Shown: positions 1 through 12,390 of the stretch, piece by piece | Layout of the letters: the number at the start of each line of letters is the position of its first letter | How positions within the stretch are numbered: the first letter of the stretch is position 1 | NCBI GenBank assembly: GCA_000499405.2 | Contig: HG738137.1 | Coordinates: 23,668,546 to 23,732,545, forward strand | Direction: 5' to 3' | DNA length: 64,000 nucleotides | Source of the DNA: Onchocerca volvulus | Lineage: Eukaryota; Nematoda; Chromadorea; Rhabditida; Onchocercidae | Translations under genes and position numbers: made by a program | The notes under the pieces: generated by a model | Told to the model about the DNA's origin: nothing | The model's database searches: none | What the model saw: only the letters and a program-made list of their open reading frames with translations

Positions 1-2612
1 ATATTTCTAAAAATCTACCAAAATAACTAGAATTATTCAATTTCATAATTGCTAATTTAATTTCAAAAATAGATCAATTCATAATATCAAAATTGATGTA
101 GAAAAAAAAAGTACTGGGAAGAAACATTTCGCAAAAAATTAATGACAATTATAATCATAATAATTAATAACGATAATAATAATGATAACAATAATATTAA
201 TACTAATAATAGTAATAATAATCAATAATGCAGAAGCAAATTTCACAGAGAAAAACTCTTATCATTTATCATAAATAATGAAACAATGTGATCATTTATA
301 ATTATTGATTTATATTGCATCAATAATGATTAAGACAATGAAGCTCTATAACAGTAGCGAAAGTTTGAAATTCAAACCAAACTTTATATCACATCTGATT
401 TAATCCGATCTAATCTCCATTATATGCTGTTTTAATCAAGTTTTTAATCAGTAGGTTGATAATCGTAGAACTTGAAGAGAAGCATTAAAACGACCCCTTC
501 TAACGATCAATTATTATTGCTTTTTCTCCTTTTCATGAGTACGATTTCTCATGTCGTGTCCTCATCTCCAAGTAAAATGTAAATATAGTAATAAAAGGTA
601 ATTTAGATGGCATATTACTTCATTTTCCCTCAATAAATACTCCATATCATAGACTATCAACGATTAATCATAAATCACCTGTCAAATGGCAAATAAACTA
701 CGACAATCATTTATGTTAGTTGCTTGAATTGTAATTTGAAATATTAAAATTTTTCGAAGAAAAAAAATTTCGTAAAAAAGATTTGAAATTTGCAAAATTC
801 CTTTTATGATTTCAAAAATCCCGCTTCTCAGATTTTCTTTTATTCATATTTATCTGAGCTTAATAATGATAAAAAAGGAAAAGTTAGTGGCATAACTGAT
901 ATGAACATATTTTGAATTAATGATTTATCATCATTCATATCTATCACATAGCCAATAATTTATTTTTCGATCAATAGATATTATTTCTTCGACAATATTT
1001 CGAATAAAATCCGAATAAATATATTTCTCTCTTCCTTTTTATTCTTCTTCTGTACACAACAATTCTTAAATTGACAGTATTATTTGCATTTATGTATTAT
1101 TTAAAAAATTCTTTTCACATATAAATAAAAATCAAGAAAGTGTTTTTCGAAATTATATTTAAAAAAGACAAAAAAAAAAAACAAACAAACAATTTTGCCA
1201 TTATAGTAACAAAACAAATCCCATATTATTTACAAATGATGATAATAATAATGATGACGATGGTGATAATAATAATGACAGTGTATGATAGTAATGGTGA
1301 ATGACAATAATGATGAGATTTTGATGATAATATTTGTATCCTGCGCATTCTAATCATGCTTCTTACAAATGCATATTTTCGGTTAATTAATTAACATTCA
1401 TTAAAAAAAGTTTTTTTTTTTCGAGCATTCAAACATCAAAAAAATTTCATATATGTTCATCATGTTTTCAAGATCTAAAAAGAGCCTAGAAAAAAAAAAG
1501 ATTTTTATTCAATTTTCATACCTTTCCTAATATTTTCAAATTTAATCTAATGATGTATTTATAGATAATAATGCGAAACATAGAAAACCTGTTATATTAA
1601 CAGAATAAAAAATAAGAATATACCAAAATTAATACAAAATTTAGTCCCATATTTTGTTAAATTCATCAGAACAACAATAATCACAGTGCCATTTAATCAA
1701 ATATTGGATAACTTATTAATTAAATCCAAATTATTTGAATCTTTGCACTGTTTTGTCATCATATCTTTTACCTAATCATTTCAATCGTGGGACCTCAGAA
1801 GTTAAGCTCACCGGTATAAGCAGCACGTCTAGGTATCCTAAATTTACAAGATTTAAACTTTCAATAAATTATATAAACCATTCGCTCAAAGAAATTCAAT
1901 TCATATAAACCATTCGTCAAAGAAATTTAACAAAAAAAAAAAAGTGATGCAGTGTTATATGGGTAGCATTGGGTGATATCATTTTAAACGATGAACGAAT
2001 GAGGTACACGTCGGTTATGACTGACTTGAAATTTCAGTTAAGATTGAAATTAAAAGAAAAACAAGCAAATTAACAAATATAGAGTATTCTGACAGAATTT
2101 CAAACTGTCAAGTTTAATTTTTATAAAGAAATTTTTGAAATTTCAGACTTTTTACAGAATAATAAATAGCACAGTTCTTTTTTTCTAAATGATGGTTAAT
2201 TTGAATAAGAAAAAAACAACTTCATTAAGAAGAGAAAGCACCAATTCAATCAAACCGGTAAATCTTGAAAAAATATACTTGATAAATTGCTTCATCGCAA
2301 TTTTAATATCAAAAGGAGCTCAAAAAGAAGTAAGAAATAATTGATAAATTTCAAATCAAATCAGATGATACAAAAATATGATGATGACATGCATTTTCAA
2401 AACTTTCTGAATCTTCAAAAGATTTTTGAGAAAATACATTTAGTTCAGATGCTTATTCTTATTTAATTTGAAGCAATTTTCATTTATCATTCTCAAGAAT
2501 GCAAAATTATATATCAATTGATAAATATATGATATTATAAAATGATAATATCAATTGATAAATATGAAAGAAGTAGATTATTGGAAAAGATTGATTTCCC
2601 AAACAATAATAA
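1..2612. other. AT-rich flank downstream of syndecan, no gene seen
   Basis: I find no coding exon. The stretch holds degenerate AAT/GAT arrays (around 140-240 and 1230-1320), poly-A and poly-T runs, and a short block with more G+C at 1785-1850 that faintly resembles 5S rRNA. The 3' UTR of syndecan must extend leftward from 2612; no perfect minus-strand AATAAA lies close to the stop. Confidence 0.6.
1785..1850 (+). pseudogene. Possible degenerate 5S rRNA fragment
   Basis: The block contains AGAAGTTAAGC followed by CACGTCTAGGTATCCTA. It resembles the 5S rRNA order GGCAAGTTAAGC ... CGCCTGGGAATACC, with a deletion between. The match is short and gapped and was made by memory of the family, so it may be chance. 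Confidence 0.2.
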
Positions 2613-2785
2613 TTATGCATAAAATTCTTTTGTTGGTGCTTTTTGATATGCATAGGAATAATGTGGAGGTTGTTTAGGTTCATCCAAAGCATAGCTACCT
2701 TCATCTTTCTTCCGCATTCGATAAACAACAAACATTATCAATAAAATTGATGCCAAAATACCAACTACAATGCCACCGATCAAAG
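2613..2785 (-). CDS. sdn-1: Syndecan exon 5 (membrane helix and cytoplasmic tail)
   Basis: The acceptor is TTATTTCAG and the frame ends with TAA at 2615-2613. The exon encodes the membrane helix, the invariant C1 motif [10 protein letters not shown], a variable part rich in Pro and Tyr, and the terminal APTKEFYA. C1 binds cytoskeletal adaptors and the terminal EFYA binds PDZ proteins such as syntenin (family knowledge). This is the single most diagnostic stretch in the window. Confidence 0.97.
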
Positions 2786-5700
2786 CTGAAATAATAGCAT
2801 ATATTTCAATCATTTATTGATTACAAATTAAGAATTTTATATGATATTAAATTATTCGAAATAATCGATGAATGATAATTTAAAATTAATTTTAATTCTT
2901 TTCGAAATATCATTTTGTAATTCAATGCATAGACAATTCAAGTTTAATTACTATATTCTTCGAAATATCATATCTATATATAAATAAAAATGTAAGTATT
3001 CGTTGTTCATTTCCATACAATATTTCAAGTTCTTCACCGATTGATTTGAAATTTTGATGCAACGTTGCATTCGAAGGGCCGCGTGTTTAAGAACTTTCGG
3101 AGATTTAAGATTTCGAACGGACGAAGATTTGTATTTTTATTTATATAGATTAGCTGGACCGGCCACGCGGAAATGTACAGCCGCTTTAAGTACACAATTT
3201 ACATTGCTAGATATTTAATCTCGTTCGTAATGAGGAGTTACTCTGATTGTTTTTTTTTTAAGAGTGCGAAAAGTCCAATTTATTCGCTTTTGATTCAAAT
3301 TACCACAGATAATACTAATTTTGATCCAAATTATCAGATGATTTATTATCATCATCTTCTCTCCTATCATGAAAAAAACACATTTTAGAAAATATCAAAT
3401 AAAATCTGTTATTTAAAACTCCATCTTTTTTTTTTTCATCTTAAAAAATATGGCAATTTTTGGGGAAAAAATTTTCCTCCTACTATTTCTGATGCTTGAT
3501 AATATGATGTGATACCAATCCCTTACTTCTATAATTTGTTGCCACATGGGGCAAAATCAGAAGACCACAACTAAATTTCGAGGACCTTCCTTTTCACTCT
3601 AATACCGATGACCCCCTACGGACTATTCGTCATTAGCTTTCCTCTTCATCTTGACCATTAATTTCCGTTTCCTATCATCAAAATTTTGCCAGTCTTATAA
3701 TAACAATTTCCGTCGAACAAAAATCGATTTTGTACGACGAGAAGCTGAAAGAGCAAATATAAGCCATAAATACGGTAGCCGGGCTGTAATAGCAATCATT
3801 CATCTATTCTCATTTAGCAACTTATTTGCTAAGGCAGCAAAACTGGCATTAAAGCTAATAAAACTTGTTAAACAAACAAAACAGTAGATCAGAGAGATTC
3901 TATGTCAATGAAAATTACCTCAAATCCTTTATTTTTTGACTAGTTATACTAAATTATAACTAATTTAATGCCGATATCATGCAAATAAACGGATCAATAA
4001 TTGGCCAAGCAATTAAACATTATTTATCACACTGCAAACCTACGTTTGGTTATATAATTGAAAGAGATTTTCGTCATTATCCTCTAAAACCATTATACGA
4101 TCGATAAATCTTTTTACAACAGCCTCAATAATCTTTGGCTTAATCCTCTCTTTGCACTCGGATCTTTTTCATAAATTTAAATATTTATCCATTTTAGCCG
4201 ACATTTGTGATTTTGTAATTCACAAGAATAATCTTTCAATATTTTTTTTGCCATTGTCTAGATTAAATTACTTCATTATTCTCTAAAATGAAATCATCAT
4301 TCGCTATTTCTTAATGTCTAATGATATGATAGTTCATAATCATGATTCACTCCCCATCCATCACAATCTTAATATGATAATCCACAATCATGATTCGCTT
4401 CCCATTCTTTACAATCATTTGATGTTTAACGGTATGATAGTCCACAATCATGATTCGTTTCCCATCCTTTATAATCGTAAATTAAGAATTACATTTTCTC
4501 GGCATTTTTGAAGTATCATTTTGCGAAAATGTCGAAAATACAGCGGTACGCGTAATTCTTTAAATTAATGCTTGCAAGCTCATTTCTTTTTTCTCCGATC
4601 TATACATCGCTCGTAGAATTTTCGTCGCAAAGAATCGAAAGGAAAGAAGATTTTATGGGTCATTGAGCAGTCGTCTAATCTCTTCTTCTTCTCCGTCATT
4701 CTAATTTAATTCATTTCCTGTTAGAAAGGAATTGATTTTCGTCTCTTTCTTTTATTGGATGGATATTAAGAATGACAGGCAAGGAAGACAGCAATATCTG
4801 ATAATATCCGAATAGTTCTCTTAAGATAAGAAAATTAATGAAAATACAACATATGACTAAAACTCTTTTCTCTTTGAGAACAACAAAATTAACGATCCCG
4901 ACAAATACGCGGCTTAATTTTATAATCGTAGTTTTTATCCTTTACATATCTTGATTTGATGTGGATTGTGATTTTATCAATCAGATTAAAATTTACAACT
5001 TTAGTTTAATTTAGATAACATTAATCAGATAAATTTTATAACCTTAATTTGGATTCCTTGGATATCTGAGTTTGATATGAATGATATTAATCAGATGGGA
5101 TTTATAGCTTTGATTTGAACAAGAACAATAAATGTTTGAGTTTGAGGTAGATGATATTAATCAGATGAATTTTATAACCTTACTTTGGATTTCTTGAATA
5201 TCTGATGGATTAATTTTATAACCTTCGTTTGGATTCCTAGGATATCTTGATTTGAATTTTATATGGATTATATCACTAGACATTATAATTGCGTTAATAA
5301 ATCCGCATTCTTTGAGATAGCATAATGGGTATAGGATTAATATATTTGAAATGAAAAATTGTCAAATGAAATTGAATCGGTCAATCGATAGAATGAAAAA
5401 GAAGTGAAATTACGGGAAGGAAAGAGAGAGAGAGAGAGAGAGAATAAATCGAAGCAAGGACGATGATGTGAAAATTATTTTCTAGTATATAATAAATATA
5501 CGCATCGTTAAGCAAAGGTCAAATTGGCATTACAAATGAAATGCCATTTCTTTTAATCAACAACAGTTGGACTCCCTCCTGAGTGATTTCTATTCATGTT
5601 TCAGATCAAATTAGGATTAATACTTAGATGGTACCAAGGTCATGTCATATCAGGTCATCACCACAATGATAATGCATATATCATGATATAATAGCCATTA

Positions 5701-8700
5701 CAAATTCAATTCTAAACAACCTCTGAATCTTGAATTTTTTAGTCTTTCCTTAATCTTTTTTCTTTTTCTTTACAATGACCTTAATTTCTATTCTTCTCAT
5801 TCCTTCGATGAGCATAGATCTTTTTTAGGAAACAATTCTTTTCTCAGTCTTTTATTTTTTCCATTACAATTTTTCTTTTTATTTTTTCTCTCATTGAAAT
5901 ACTGAATTTTATAAATGGCATTCTATCGGAAAACATTATTTATTCGTGGATTTGTATATGAATTCTTTCAAATAAATAATTTTGCATCTAATATTCAGGA
6001 TGGGTGAAAGTACCAAATGAAAATAACTTTGCTATTCCTGCTTCATCTTTTTCACCTCCATATGTTTTAAAATCAATATTTCAATGAGAATGTACCATCC
6101 TATTTCTCGAAATTGAAGAGAAAAGAATTTTTTACTTTCATTTTCAATTTCAAGAAAATAAGACGGGAAAATTGAGAAGATAGAATAGGAAAATTATTTT
6201 TTACCGATGAAACCATTCATTCATCCTACTTCTCTAATGATAAATAATTTCTGCAAACAATTTTTTTTTTTTTTTGAACAGTTACATTTAAAAAGCATTT
6301 TAGTTAAAGTATCAAATGGATCTAATCTAAAAAATGTGCTTGAAACTATTGGTTTATCTAATTAATAAAAATCTAAAATCGATTTAACCTAAGGAATTAC
6401 CAAAAAATTTATTAATTTTCCAATCATTTGATTTATGCAAATATAAACGCTAAGTTTGTCATATTTCAAATAACAAGTCTCAGTCTTATTTCTCGCCAGA
6501 AAAAAAAATGCGAGAAATTCAATCCAAAAGATATCATTATCAAATTTAAATTAATTAAAATCTTTCCAAAGTGATAAATATTTGCTCTTGATTTATCCAA
6601 TTAATTAAGATCTAAAATTCAGTCTAAAAAATTATCAAAAATTTGTTAGTCTAAATTTTCTCAATTTTCTTCAATTCATCATCCATGGCTAATGTTAACC
6701 AAACAATTCATAATTATTCTTCCTAAATAAATTAATTATGAATGATGAATTCTTCTAATTATTATTATCATCTTTCCCTCTTTCATATCATTTTCCCCAT
6801 GATATGCCAACAAAGAACTCTTTTCAGGACTATTATTGGTGACAAATAGTTTTGAATTGCCGTACTGTCAATTGTCAACCCCTTTTCTTTTACGATGTCA
6901 TCTTACAATCAAATTTATTTCTACAGTAACAGTAGTTTTAATGTCCTTCTTCTTGACTAAACGATATACAGTTGTAAAATCAGATTCTTAACATCAAACT
7001 TCTTGCCTTCAATTACTCCGAAGGGACATTGTCCATTCATTCATCTTTTCCCTCTTCTCCTCTCTCTTTCTTTGTCCCTCTCCCTCTCTCTCTTTCTCTT
7101 TGGTCCTTCTTTTGCATTTCCGAAAACACTTCAAACGAAAGAAGAATCAATCAATCAATCGGTCCTATCAGTTCCATTCATCTATCTATTATTATTGGAA
7201 TTGAGAGTTTGACCCCTGGCCTCTCATATACAACTTGTCAAATATAACGGATAAAGGAACGGACAAAGCGACAAATAGATAAATCCTTAACTTACACATA
7301 CAAGTTATCCATTTTTAGACCGTTTAATCAAGAATCTCTTAATTATCAGCTTGATAATTAGAATTGTACTGTTAATTAAATTTGAACTATTTACATTCGA
7401 ACAAACAAAATAAATATCACCAAAAAAGCAATTTAATGAATTTGCATAAATCTTTGATTAAATTGAGATGAAAAAATGATGAAAATTTAAAGGAATACCA
7501 AATTTAAATTTATTTTAAAATTTCATAAAATTGTTTGATTGATCGATTAATCATACTTTTTCACAAAATTTACTAAATTGCTAAGAATTTTCCGGATACA
7601 AGCAAGCAAAGATGCAAATTTGCAAACTTACCAGCCAAAACACCAGGCTTGAGCAAAGTGTCAAATGGAATGTTAGGTTTCTCCTCGAAAATAGTTGGCG
7701 GTGCTGTTTGTTGTGTAATTAATGGTGTCAAAGGTTGCAGCGGCCTTCTGGATGTTGTTGTCCAGGACTGGACTGTCACACTGGTCACCGTAGTTGCTGG
7801 GACTTCTTCAATTGCTACATCTTTTTCGTCTGGTTCAAATTCCAGTTCATCAATATCGAACTATAATTTACAAGCCTCTATTCATTTCCAGTTATATTTA
7901 GCATTAATACAGAATTTTTTTTATTTAAAAATTGCCTAAGTTTATTTTAAAAACAGATAAAATTTAGAAATTCAAAAGTTTAAACTAAATTATAATTCCG
8001 GTAACTTGAAAATTCTCTGCATCTATTTTAAAAACTAACAAAATTTAAACTTTAGAAGTTTAAATCGAAATAGTAATCCAAGTAATTCAGATCTGTTTAA
8101 AAAATAGAAAATTAACTCTTACCGAAGAATAGTGAGTAGTTGTTCGAGTTCTATTCATTGAATATATAGAAGTAGTTACAGGTATATTATCTGAGCTAAT
8201 GTCTTCATCTGTAAATAAATTTTACTTAAGTAATATTATAAAATCAGTATTTGAATATTTAAATTTAAAATTTAATGATATTAAATTCATTCATTAGATT
8301 TTTGGAAAAATAGAAGACTTCTCTAACTATTTTATTCTGTAAAATCGAATTAATATAAAAATAAAACGTTTCAGAAGAAGAAAGCCACTTCAAATACAAG
8401 AAAATTCTCGAATTTTTATATTTTTGCCCCATAATATCTATGAATGTTCCTCTTCTGTCTATGACAGGAAATTTCAAATCGTTCAAATTCTACATTAAAA
8501 GAAAAAAATTCAAATTCATAATCTTATATAAAAATTCAACTTTTAAATTCTAACTAAAGAATTCGAGTTCAAAAAAAAAAGAAAAAAAAATGAAAATTCA
8601 AATTCTAAAATAAATAATCCCTCCTTTCTCAATCTTCCTATTTTAATTCCCTCCTTATAATGATACCTATTAATGTTTCTCTTCTTTCTATGGCAGAAAA

Positions 8701-11221
8701 AAACTATAGGTTGCTTAAATTCTACATTGAAAAAAAGTTTGATATTTCTAATCAAAATAAATAAAAATCTTGCATTCAAATTTAAAAAAAAGAAAATTCA
8801 AATTTTACATCCTAACTAAAAAATTTGGGGGCAGAAAAAAGTAGAAATTCAAATTCTAAAATAAACGGTCCCTTCTCTCATAATCTTCTTTAATTTTTTC
8901 TCAGAAAAGAACGATTCGAAGATTCAAAAAAAAAAAAAACGAAAAAAAAAATTTTTTTTTCTTATTTGCAATGAAACAATTAAAACAAAATTTTGGAGGG
9001 AAATAATACGATAATTTGCGCATTTTCTATATGTATGCGATTGTTATAATTAATCAAAATACCTTTTAATAGAAAATAAAAGATGGCATTTAAGAATGAT
9101 AATTAGAAAAAAAAAAAAAAGAAAAAAATGGCCGACAAATCATTCCATTCTTCTCTTTTCTATTACATTTTTCTTTTTGTTCTAAATTAGCCCAAATAAT
9201 CAATCATTTTTAAATTGCATATAAACGTACAGTATGACTATTTCTGGAAGAAATGAATGATTGTTGATGACAAAAAATGAAAAAATAGTAAATATCAAAT
9301 GAAATGGGTAAGTAAACAACGTAAATTTATGCGTTAAGTAATGATATACTAAAAAGGAACCTAATCTATTTAAAAAAAAAAAAAAAAAAATTGATAAAAA
9401 ATTTGCATATTCATTTGCTATTTTCAAATCAATTACTGAAATATTTCTGAATTAATTATAAAGATAGCTAAATTTTACAACAAATAATGCTAATAATACG
9501 CCAAAAATTTGAGTGGACAGTTAATTAATCTAGAGCATAATTACCGTAGTAAGTTTAGGTTGAAAAAATTGCACAGGAAAAAAAGACTTTTTCTCAAAAC
9601 GATTGATTTATTATCGAGATGATTGAGATATGATTTTTCTTCTAATTCGATGAATTCAATGAAGAAAAAAAAAAAAAAAAAAAGAATATGATAAAAGTAA
9701 TAGGAAAGGAAAATATCAGAGAAAATGATTGTATTTTTTTTTTTTTTTTGATACGATATCTATGATCTGTGTTAGTTATAGAAAATTTGTTAACTTCATC
9801 TTTGAAATAACATTTTATTTCAAAATGATCGATATATTTGGTGAAAGATGAATGGAAAATTCTAACCGATATGAGCTCCGGAACCTTCGACGACATCACC
9901 ATCTTCATCATCCGGACTTAAGCCGGATCCTTCCCATTCCATATCCGTTCCTGCTCCTGCACTTTTCTGTTTATTAGATAATGATGGCGGAATACCGCTC
10001 CCTTCAATTTCCTAGAAAAATTTTACTCAAAATTCTGGAATATTTTCATAAAATATTCGTAAATTTAAAATTAAAATTCCAAAAAATAAAAAAAAAAACA
10101 ATCTTATCAACTATGAACAGTTTATTTGTAATCCGATTATTCCTGAGTCACAAAAAAAAGTTCTGTTATTCATAAAAGTAAGTGAGTTGACATGATCTTT
10201 TACCAATAAAAGTTTTTTTTTTCTCTATAAATAAAACTTCAATTTCATCAAAATTATATCTCAAAGGAGAAGGGAAAAAAGAAATTTTATAATTTCTTAA
10301 AAATTTCACAATTTCTTAGATTTTATAATTTCAACAAAATTCAAATGAAGCTTAATTAACCAACATTAAACTTGGCAATATTTGAAAGGCTTGAAATTTC
10401 ACGTTTTCCAAATACTTTGTCGCATAATGCATAATTCTGAAAAGAATTTTCCATTAATTCATTTCTAATAAATCTTGGAATTTGTCATTATATGAAAGGC
10501 CTAATGTAAAAGACATACTAAAATAGGCTTTGATAATTAGATTTCATGCGGAATAAAAGTAAATCGCTTTATGACAAATACTAAAAGTTTCCGCATTTTC
10601 CTTAAAGCTAACGAATAGACTAAAGAATGGAGCAATTGTTGGGAAGAGAAATGAATAGAAATTGAAATGTGAATTGGAATTTTTAAATTTAAAATAAGAA
10701 TAAGGTAAATGGAAATAGTTGGAAATTAAGGATATGAGATGTAAATAAATCTTTGAACGAAATAGAAAATCAATTAGGAATGTACTATTTTTTCATTATT
10801 TTTATACTTAAAATAAAAATTTAATTTCTCAAAACCTAATTCATCATGAAATATAATATTAAAATCGGAAAAATCGGATCAATTTGACCGATTCTAATTT
10901 GAAAAAATCATAATCATTACTGTTATAATTATTTGAGCAATGAAAAAAAAAACACAAAAAACTTTAGAATTAGGTTTTAAAAAATTGAATTTTCCTTGAA
11001 AATGAACGATGCAAAAAATTACTTTTTCAAACGAAACTCTAATTCATAAGATATGCTTAACTGATAAACGGATAAATTTCATCAAAATACTTATGGAAAT
11101 TTATAAAAATTAAAAAAAGAAAAAGAAATTCTAAAATTTAAAAACGGAATAAATGAAACAATTTGCTAACCTGTAAAAGTATCACACAACAACCAACAAA
11201 TAATAATGAATGTAATTCCAT
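2613..11221 (-). CDS. sdn-1: Syndecan (transmembrane heparan sulfate proteoglycan core protein), five exons
   Basis: Joining minus-strand exons 11221-11171, 10011-9867, 8208-8123, 7860-7632 and 2785-2613 gives one 227-residue frame; every intron is GT-AG and the phases close (0, 1, 0, 1). Residues 1-17 ([17 protein letters not shown]) form a signal peptide. Ser22, Ser46 and Ser61 lie in acidic EGSG contexts, the classic glycosaminoglycan attachment motif. A Thr/Pro-rich stalk with an NRT sequon (84-86) follows. Residues 171-192 are a membrane helix with a GxxxG dimerisation motif (174-178). The cytoplasmic tail starts [10 protein letters not shown] (C1, 193-202) and ends EFYA (C2, a PDZ ligand), which is diagnostic of syndecans. 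Family knowledge: a cell-surface co-receptor for growth and guidance factors, in nematodes mainly in neurons and migrating cells. The symbol follows the C. elegans orthologue. The start is the only ATG that yields a signal peptide; the ectodomain is short. Confidence 0.95.
2973..3172 (+). mobile_element. Dispersed repeat copy A, Helitron-like or MITE-like
   Basis: The left end reads TCTATATATAAATAAAAATG and is inverted near the right end (ATTTTTATTTATATAG, 3133-3148). A tail resembling CTAGCTGGACTCGG (here TTAGCTGGACCGG) follows. The inside has ACCGATTGATTTGAAATTTTG-like sequence and the shared block ACTTTCGGAGATTTAAGATTT. Related copies lie at 23.50 and 35.89 kb. It has no coding capacity, so it is non-autonomous. 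It starts with TC after an A, which suits a Helitron, but the inverted ends also suit a MITE. Confidence 0.6.
3540..3890. other. G+C-richer block in syndecan intron 4
   Basis: The block stands out from its surroundings and includes an open plus-strand frame of 78 codons that begins with TTG, not ATG, and resembles no family I know. An intronic enhancer is possible. This rests on base composition only. Confidence 0.3.
4320..4477. repeat. Three-copy minisatellite (48-55 bp unit)
   Basis: Each unit contains ATGATAnTCCACAATCATGA then TTCnCTTCCCATCC. The copies start near 4320, 4369 and 4428. The array keeps one plus-strand frame open (MIVHNHDS repeats), which is a by-product of the unit rather than a gene. 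Confidence 0.8.
4950..5275. repeat. Degenerate tandem repeat, about four copies
   Basis: The recurring unit is GATATTAATCAGATGAATTT followed by TATAACCTTAnTTTGGATTC and a GGATATCTGA segment. Copies have diverged by substitutions and small deletions. Confidence 0.75.
5423..5443. repeat. (GA)n microsatellite
   Basis: Perfect GA dinucleotide run inside syndecan intron 4. Confidence 0.9.
7632..7860 (-). CDS. sdn-1: Syndecan exon 4 (Thr/Pro-rich juxtamembrane ectodomain)
   Basis: The acceptor is AAATTATAG and the donor G/GTAAGTTTG; 229 nt, phase 0 to phase 1. It encodes a strongly acidic segment ([14 protein letters not shown]), a Ser/Thr/Pro/Gln-rich stretch likely to be O-glycosylated, and the juxtamembrane part ([14 protein letters not shown]). 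I see no Ser-Gly site here, so any chains would all sit near the N-terminus. Confidence 0.88.
8123..8208 (-). CDS. sdn-1: Syndecan exon 3 (ectodomain stalk)
   Basis: The acceptor is TTTATTTACAG and the donor TCG/GTAAGAG; 86 nt, phase 1 to phase 0. It encodes an acidic start (DEDISSD) and a Thr-rich stretch containing the NRT sequon. The family assignment rests on the frame joining the flanking exons, because this segment is not conserved in syndecans. Confidence 0.82.
8209..9866 (-). other. Syndecan intron 2 with a two-copy duplication
   Basis: The segment around 8430-8640 recurs at about 8665-8890. Shared pieces are TGTTCCTCTTCTGTCTATG-like sequence, AAATTCTACATT, TTCTAACTAAA and ATTCAAATTCTAAAATAAA. 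The remainder is AT-rich with long poly-A and poly-T runs (for example 9370-9390). I find no exon. Confidence 0.7.
9867..10011 (-). CDS. sdn-1: Syndecan exon 2 (glycosaminoglycan attachment domain)
   Basis: The acceptor is TTTTTCTAG and the donor G/GTTAGA; the exon is 145 nt, entering in phase 0 and leaving in phase 1. It carries all three acidic Ser-Gly sites: EIEGSG, EWEGSG and VVEGSG. Its base composition is visibly richer in G+C than the flanking introns. Confidence 0.9.
10012..11170 (-). other. Syndecan intron 1
   Basis: AT-rich, about 1.2 kb, between the signal-peptide exon and the glycosaminoglycan exon. I see no repeat or exon-like segment. Confidence 0.7.
11171..11221 (-). CDS. sdn-1: Syndecan exon 1 (signal peptide)
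   Basis: Seventeen codons from ATG (11221-11219) to CAG, followed by a GTTAGC donor, phase 0. The product has a short polar start and then a hydrophobic run ([11 protein letters not shown]), as in a secretory signal. I see no clear trans-splice acceptor upstream, so the 5' end of the mRNA is open. Confidence 0.85.
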
Positions 11222-11424
11222 AACTTCTCCGTACAACTTGATACAGCATATACCTCTTCACCTTTTAGCCAGGTATCAATTCCATAAATGCCATATTTTC
11301 ATCAACAAATATTAATAAAAAAATCTGCAAAACAAATTTGTAACTTTATAAATAGACCAAAGATTAAAGTTGAACAGAATTATTTCGCAATAAAAATGAT
11401 AAAATGAAATTTCAAAATAAACTA

Positions 11425-11504
11425 AATATAAAGTATAATTTCAAAACAGACATGAAAATAAATTAATATAAAGTATAATTTCAAAACAGACATGAAAATA
11501 AATT
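11425..11504. repeat. Perfect 40-bp tandem doublet
   Basis: The unit beginning AATATAAAGTATAATTTC occurs twice without interruption and is identical over 40 bp. This indicates a recent duplication 200 bp upstream of the syndecan start codon. Confidence 0.9.
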
Positions 11505-12052
11505 AAAAAAATAAAATGAAATAAATCAGAAAATAAATAAAAATAAATAAATAAAAAAAACATATACATCAAACTATTTTCATCTTTTAATGAAAAGTTT
11601 ATTTAACAATCGATAATAAGCCTAATAATGAGCAACATGTTACTACTGATATACACGTATGAAGTGATAATGATAATGTTAGTTCCTGATAGGTTCATCT
11701 ATAACAATTGATAACATAAAAGGAAAAAAAAAAGTTAAATAAATCGATAATATCGATTAAAATGAGAGCATTTCGAATGTTTGATCAGTATAAAGTAAAC
11801 ATTCATAAATCTATGACATATTCTGATTGACCAGATAATTGGATATATTTAATTAAATAATCGATTTGTTTTTAAATTGGAAAACAACAAAAAAGTTTTC
11901 CCTTCCTGATTTTTTGCTGATAAAAAAAACAATTAAATAAATGAACAATATAAAAATTAACGGAAAATTATCACATTGAGTGACAGAAAAAGCAGGGAGA
12001 GAAAGGGGAAAAAATTTACATTCAAAATTTTAGGTAAAAATATGGGTTAAGA

Positions 12053-12390
12053 AGTAATGATATGAACTGATAAGTTGTAAGAAGTATTAAATGGCTGAAT
12101 AAGTAAATTTGAAAAATATGAGTGAAGAATTGTAAAAAGATAAGATATGAAATTGAAACTTAAAATTAAAAAAAAATTTGGTAAAATTATTTTGGAATAT
12201 TTAACAAGATGAGTTGATAAGTAGTAAAAAATATTAAATGGTTGAAAATTTAAGTCATTAAATATAAATGAAGAAATCCAAAAAGACAAAATATGAAATT
12301 GAAATTTAAAAATTAAGAAAATTTGTTAAAAAGATGAAATACGAAATAAAAAATGAATTATTTTTAGAATATTTAACAAAATAAATTTTT
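12053..12390. repeat. Degenerate ~140-bp tandem repeat
   Basis: Landmarks recur in order: ATTAAATGG(C/T)TGAA, then AAGATATGAAATTGAAA, then TTAGAATATTTAACAA. There are two full copies and a partial third. Confidence 0.75.

Larger units (their letters stand above)
2786..7631 (-). other. Syndecan intron 4 (4.8 kb)
   Basis: A large intron for this gene. It contains a mobile-element-like repeat (2973-3172), a G+C-richer block (about 3540-3890), a three-copy 55-60-bp minisatellite (4320-4477), a four-copy repeat (4950-5275), a GA microsatellite (5423-5443) and a pyrimidine tract (7046-7100). I see no alternative exon that fits the phase-1 junction. Confidence 0.7.

Noticed and set aside
5135..5155. 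TGAGGTAGATGAT, resembling the let-7 seed
   Set aside because: Only the first eight bases agree. The rest of mature let-7 is absent and the site is part of a tandem repeat.
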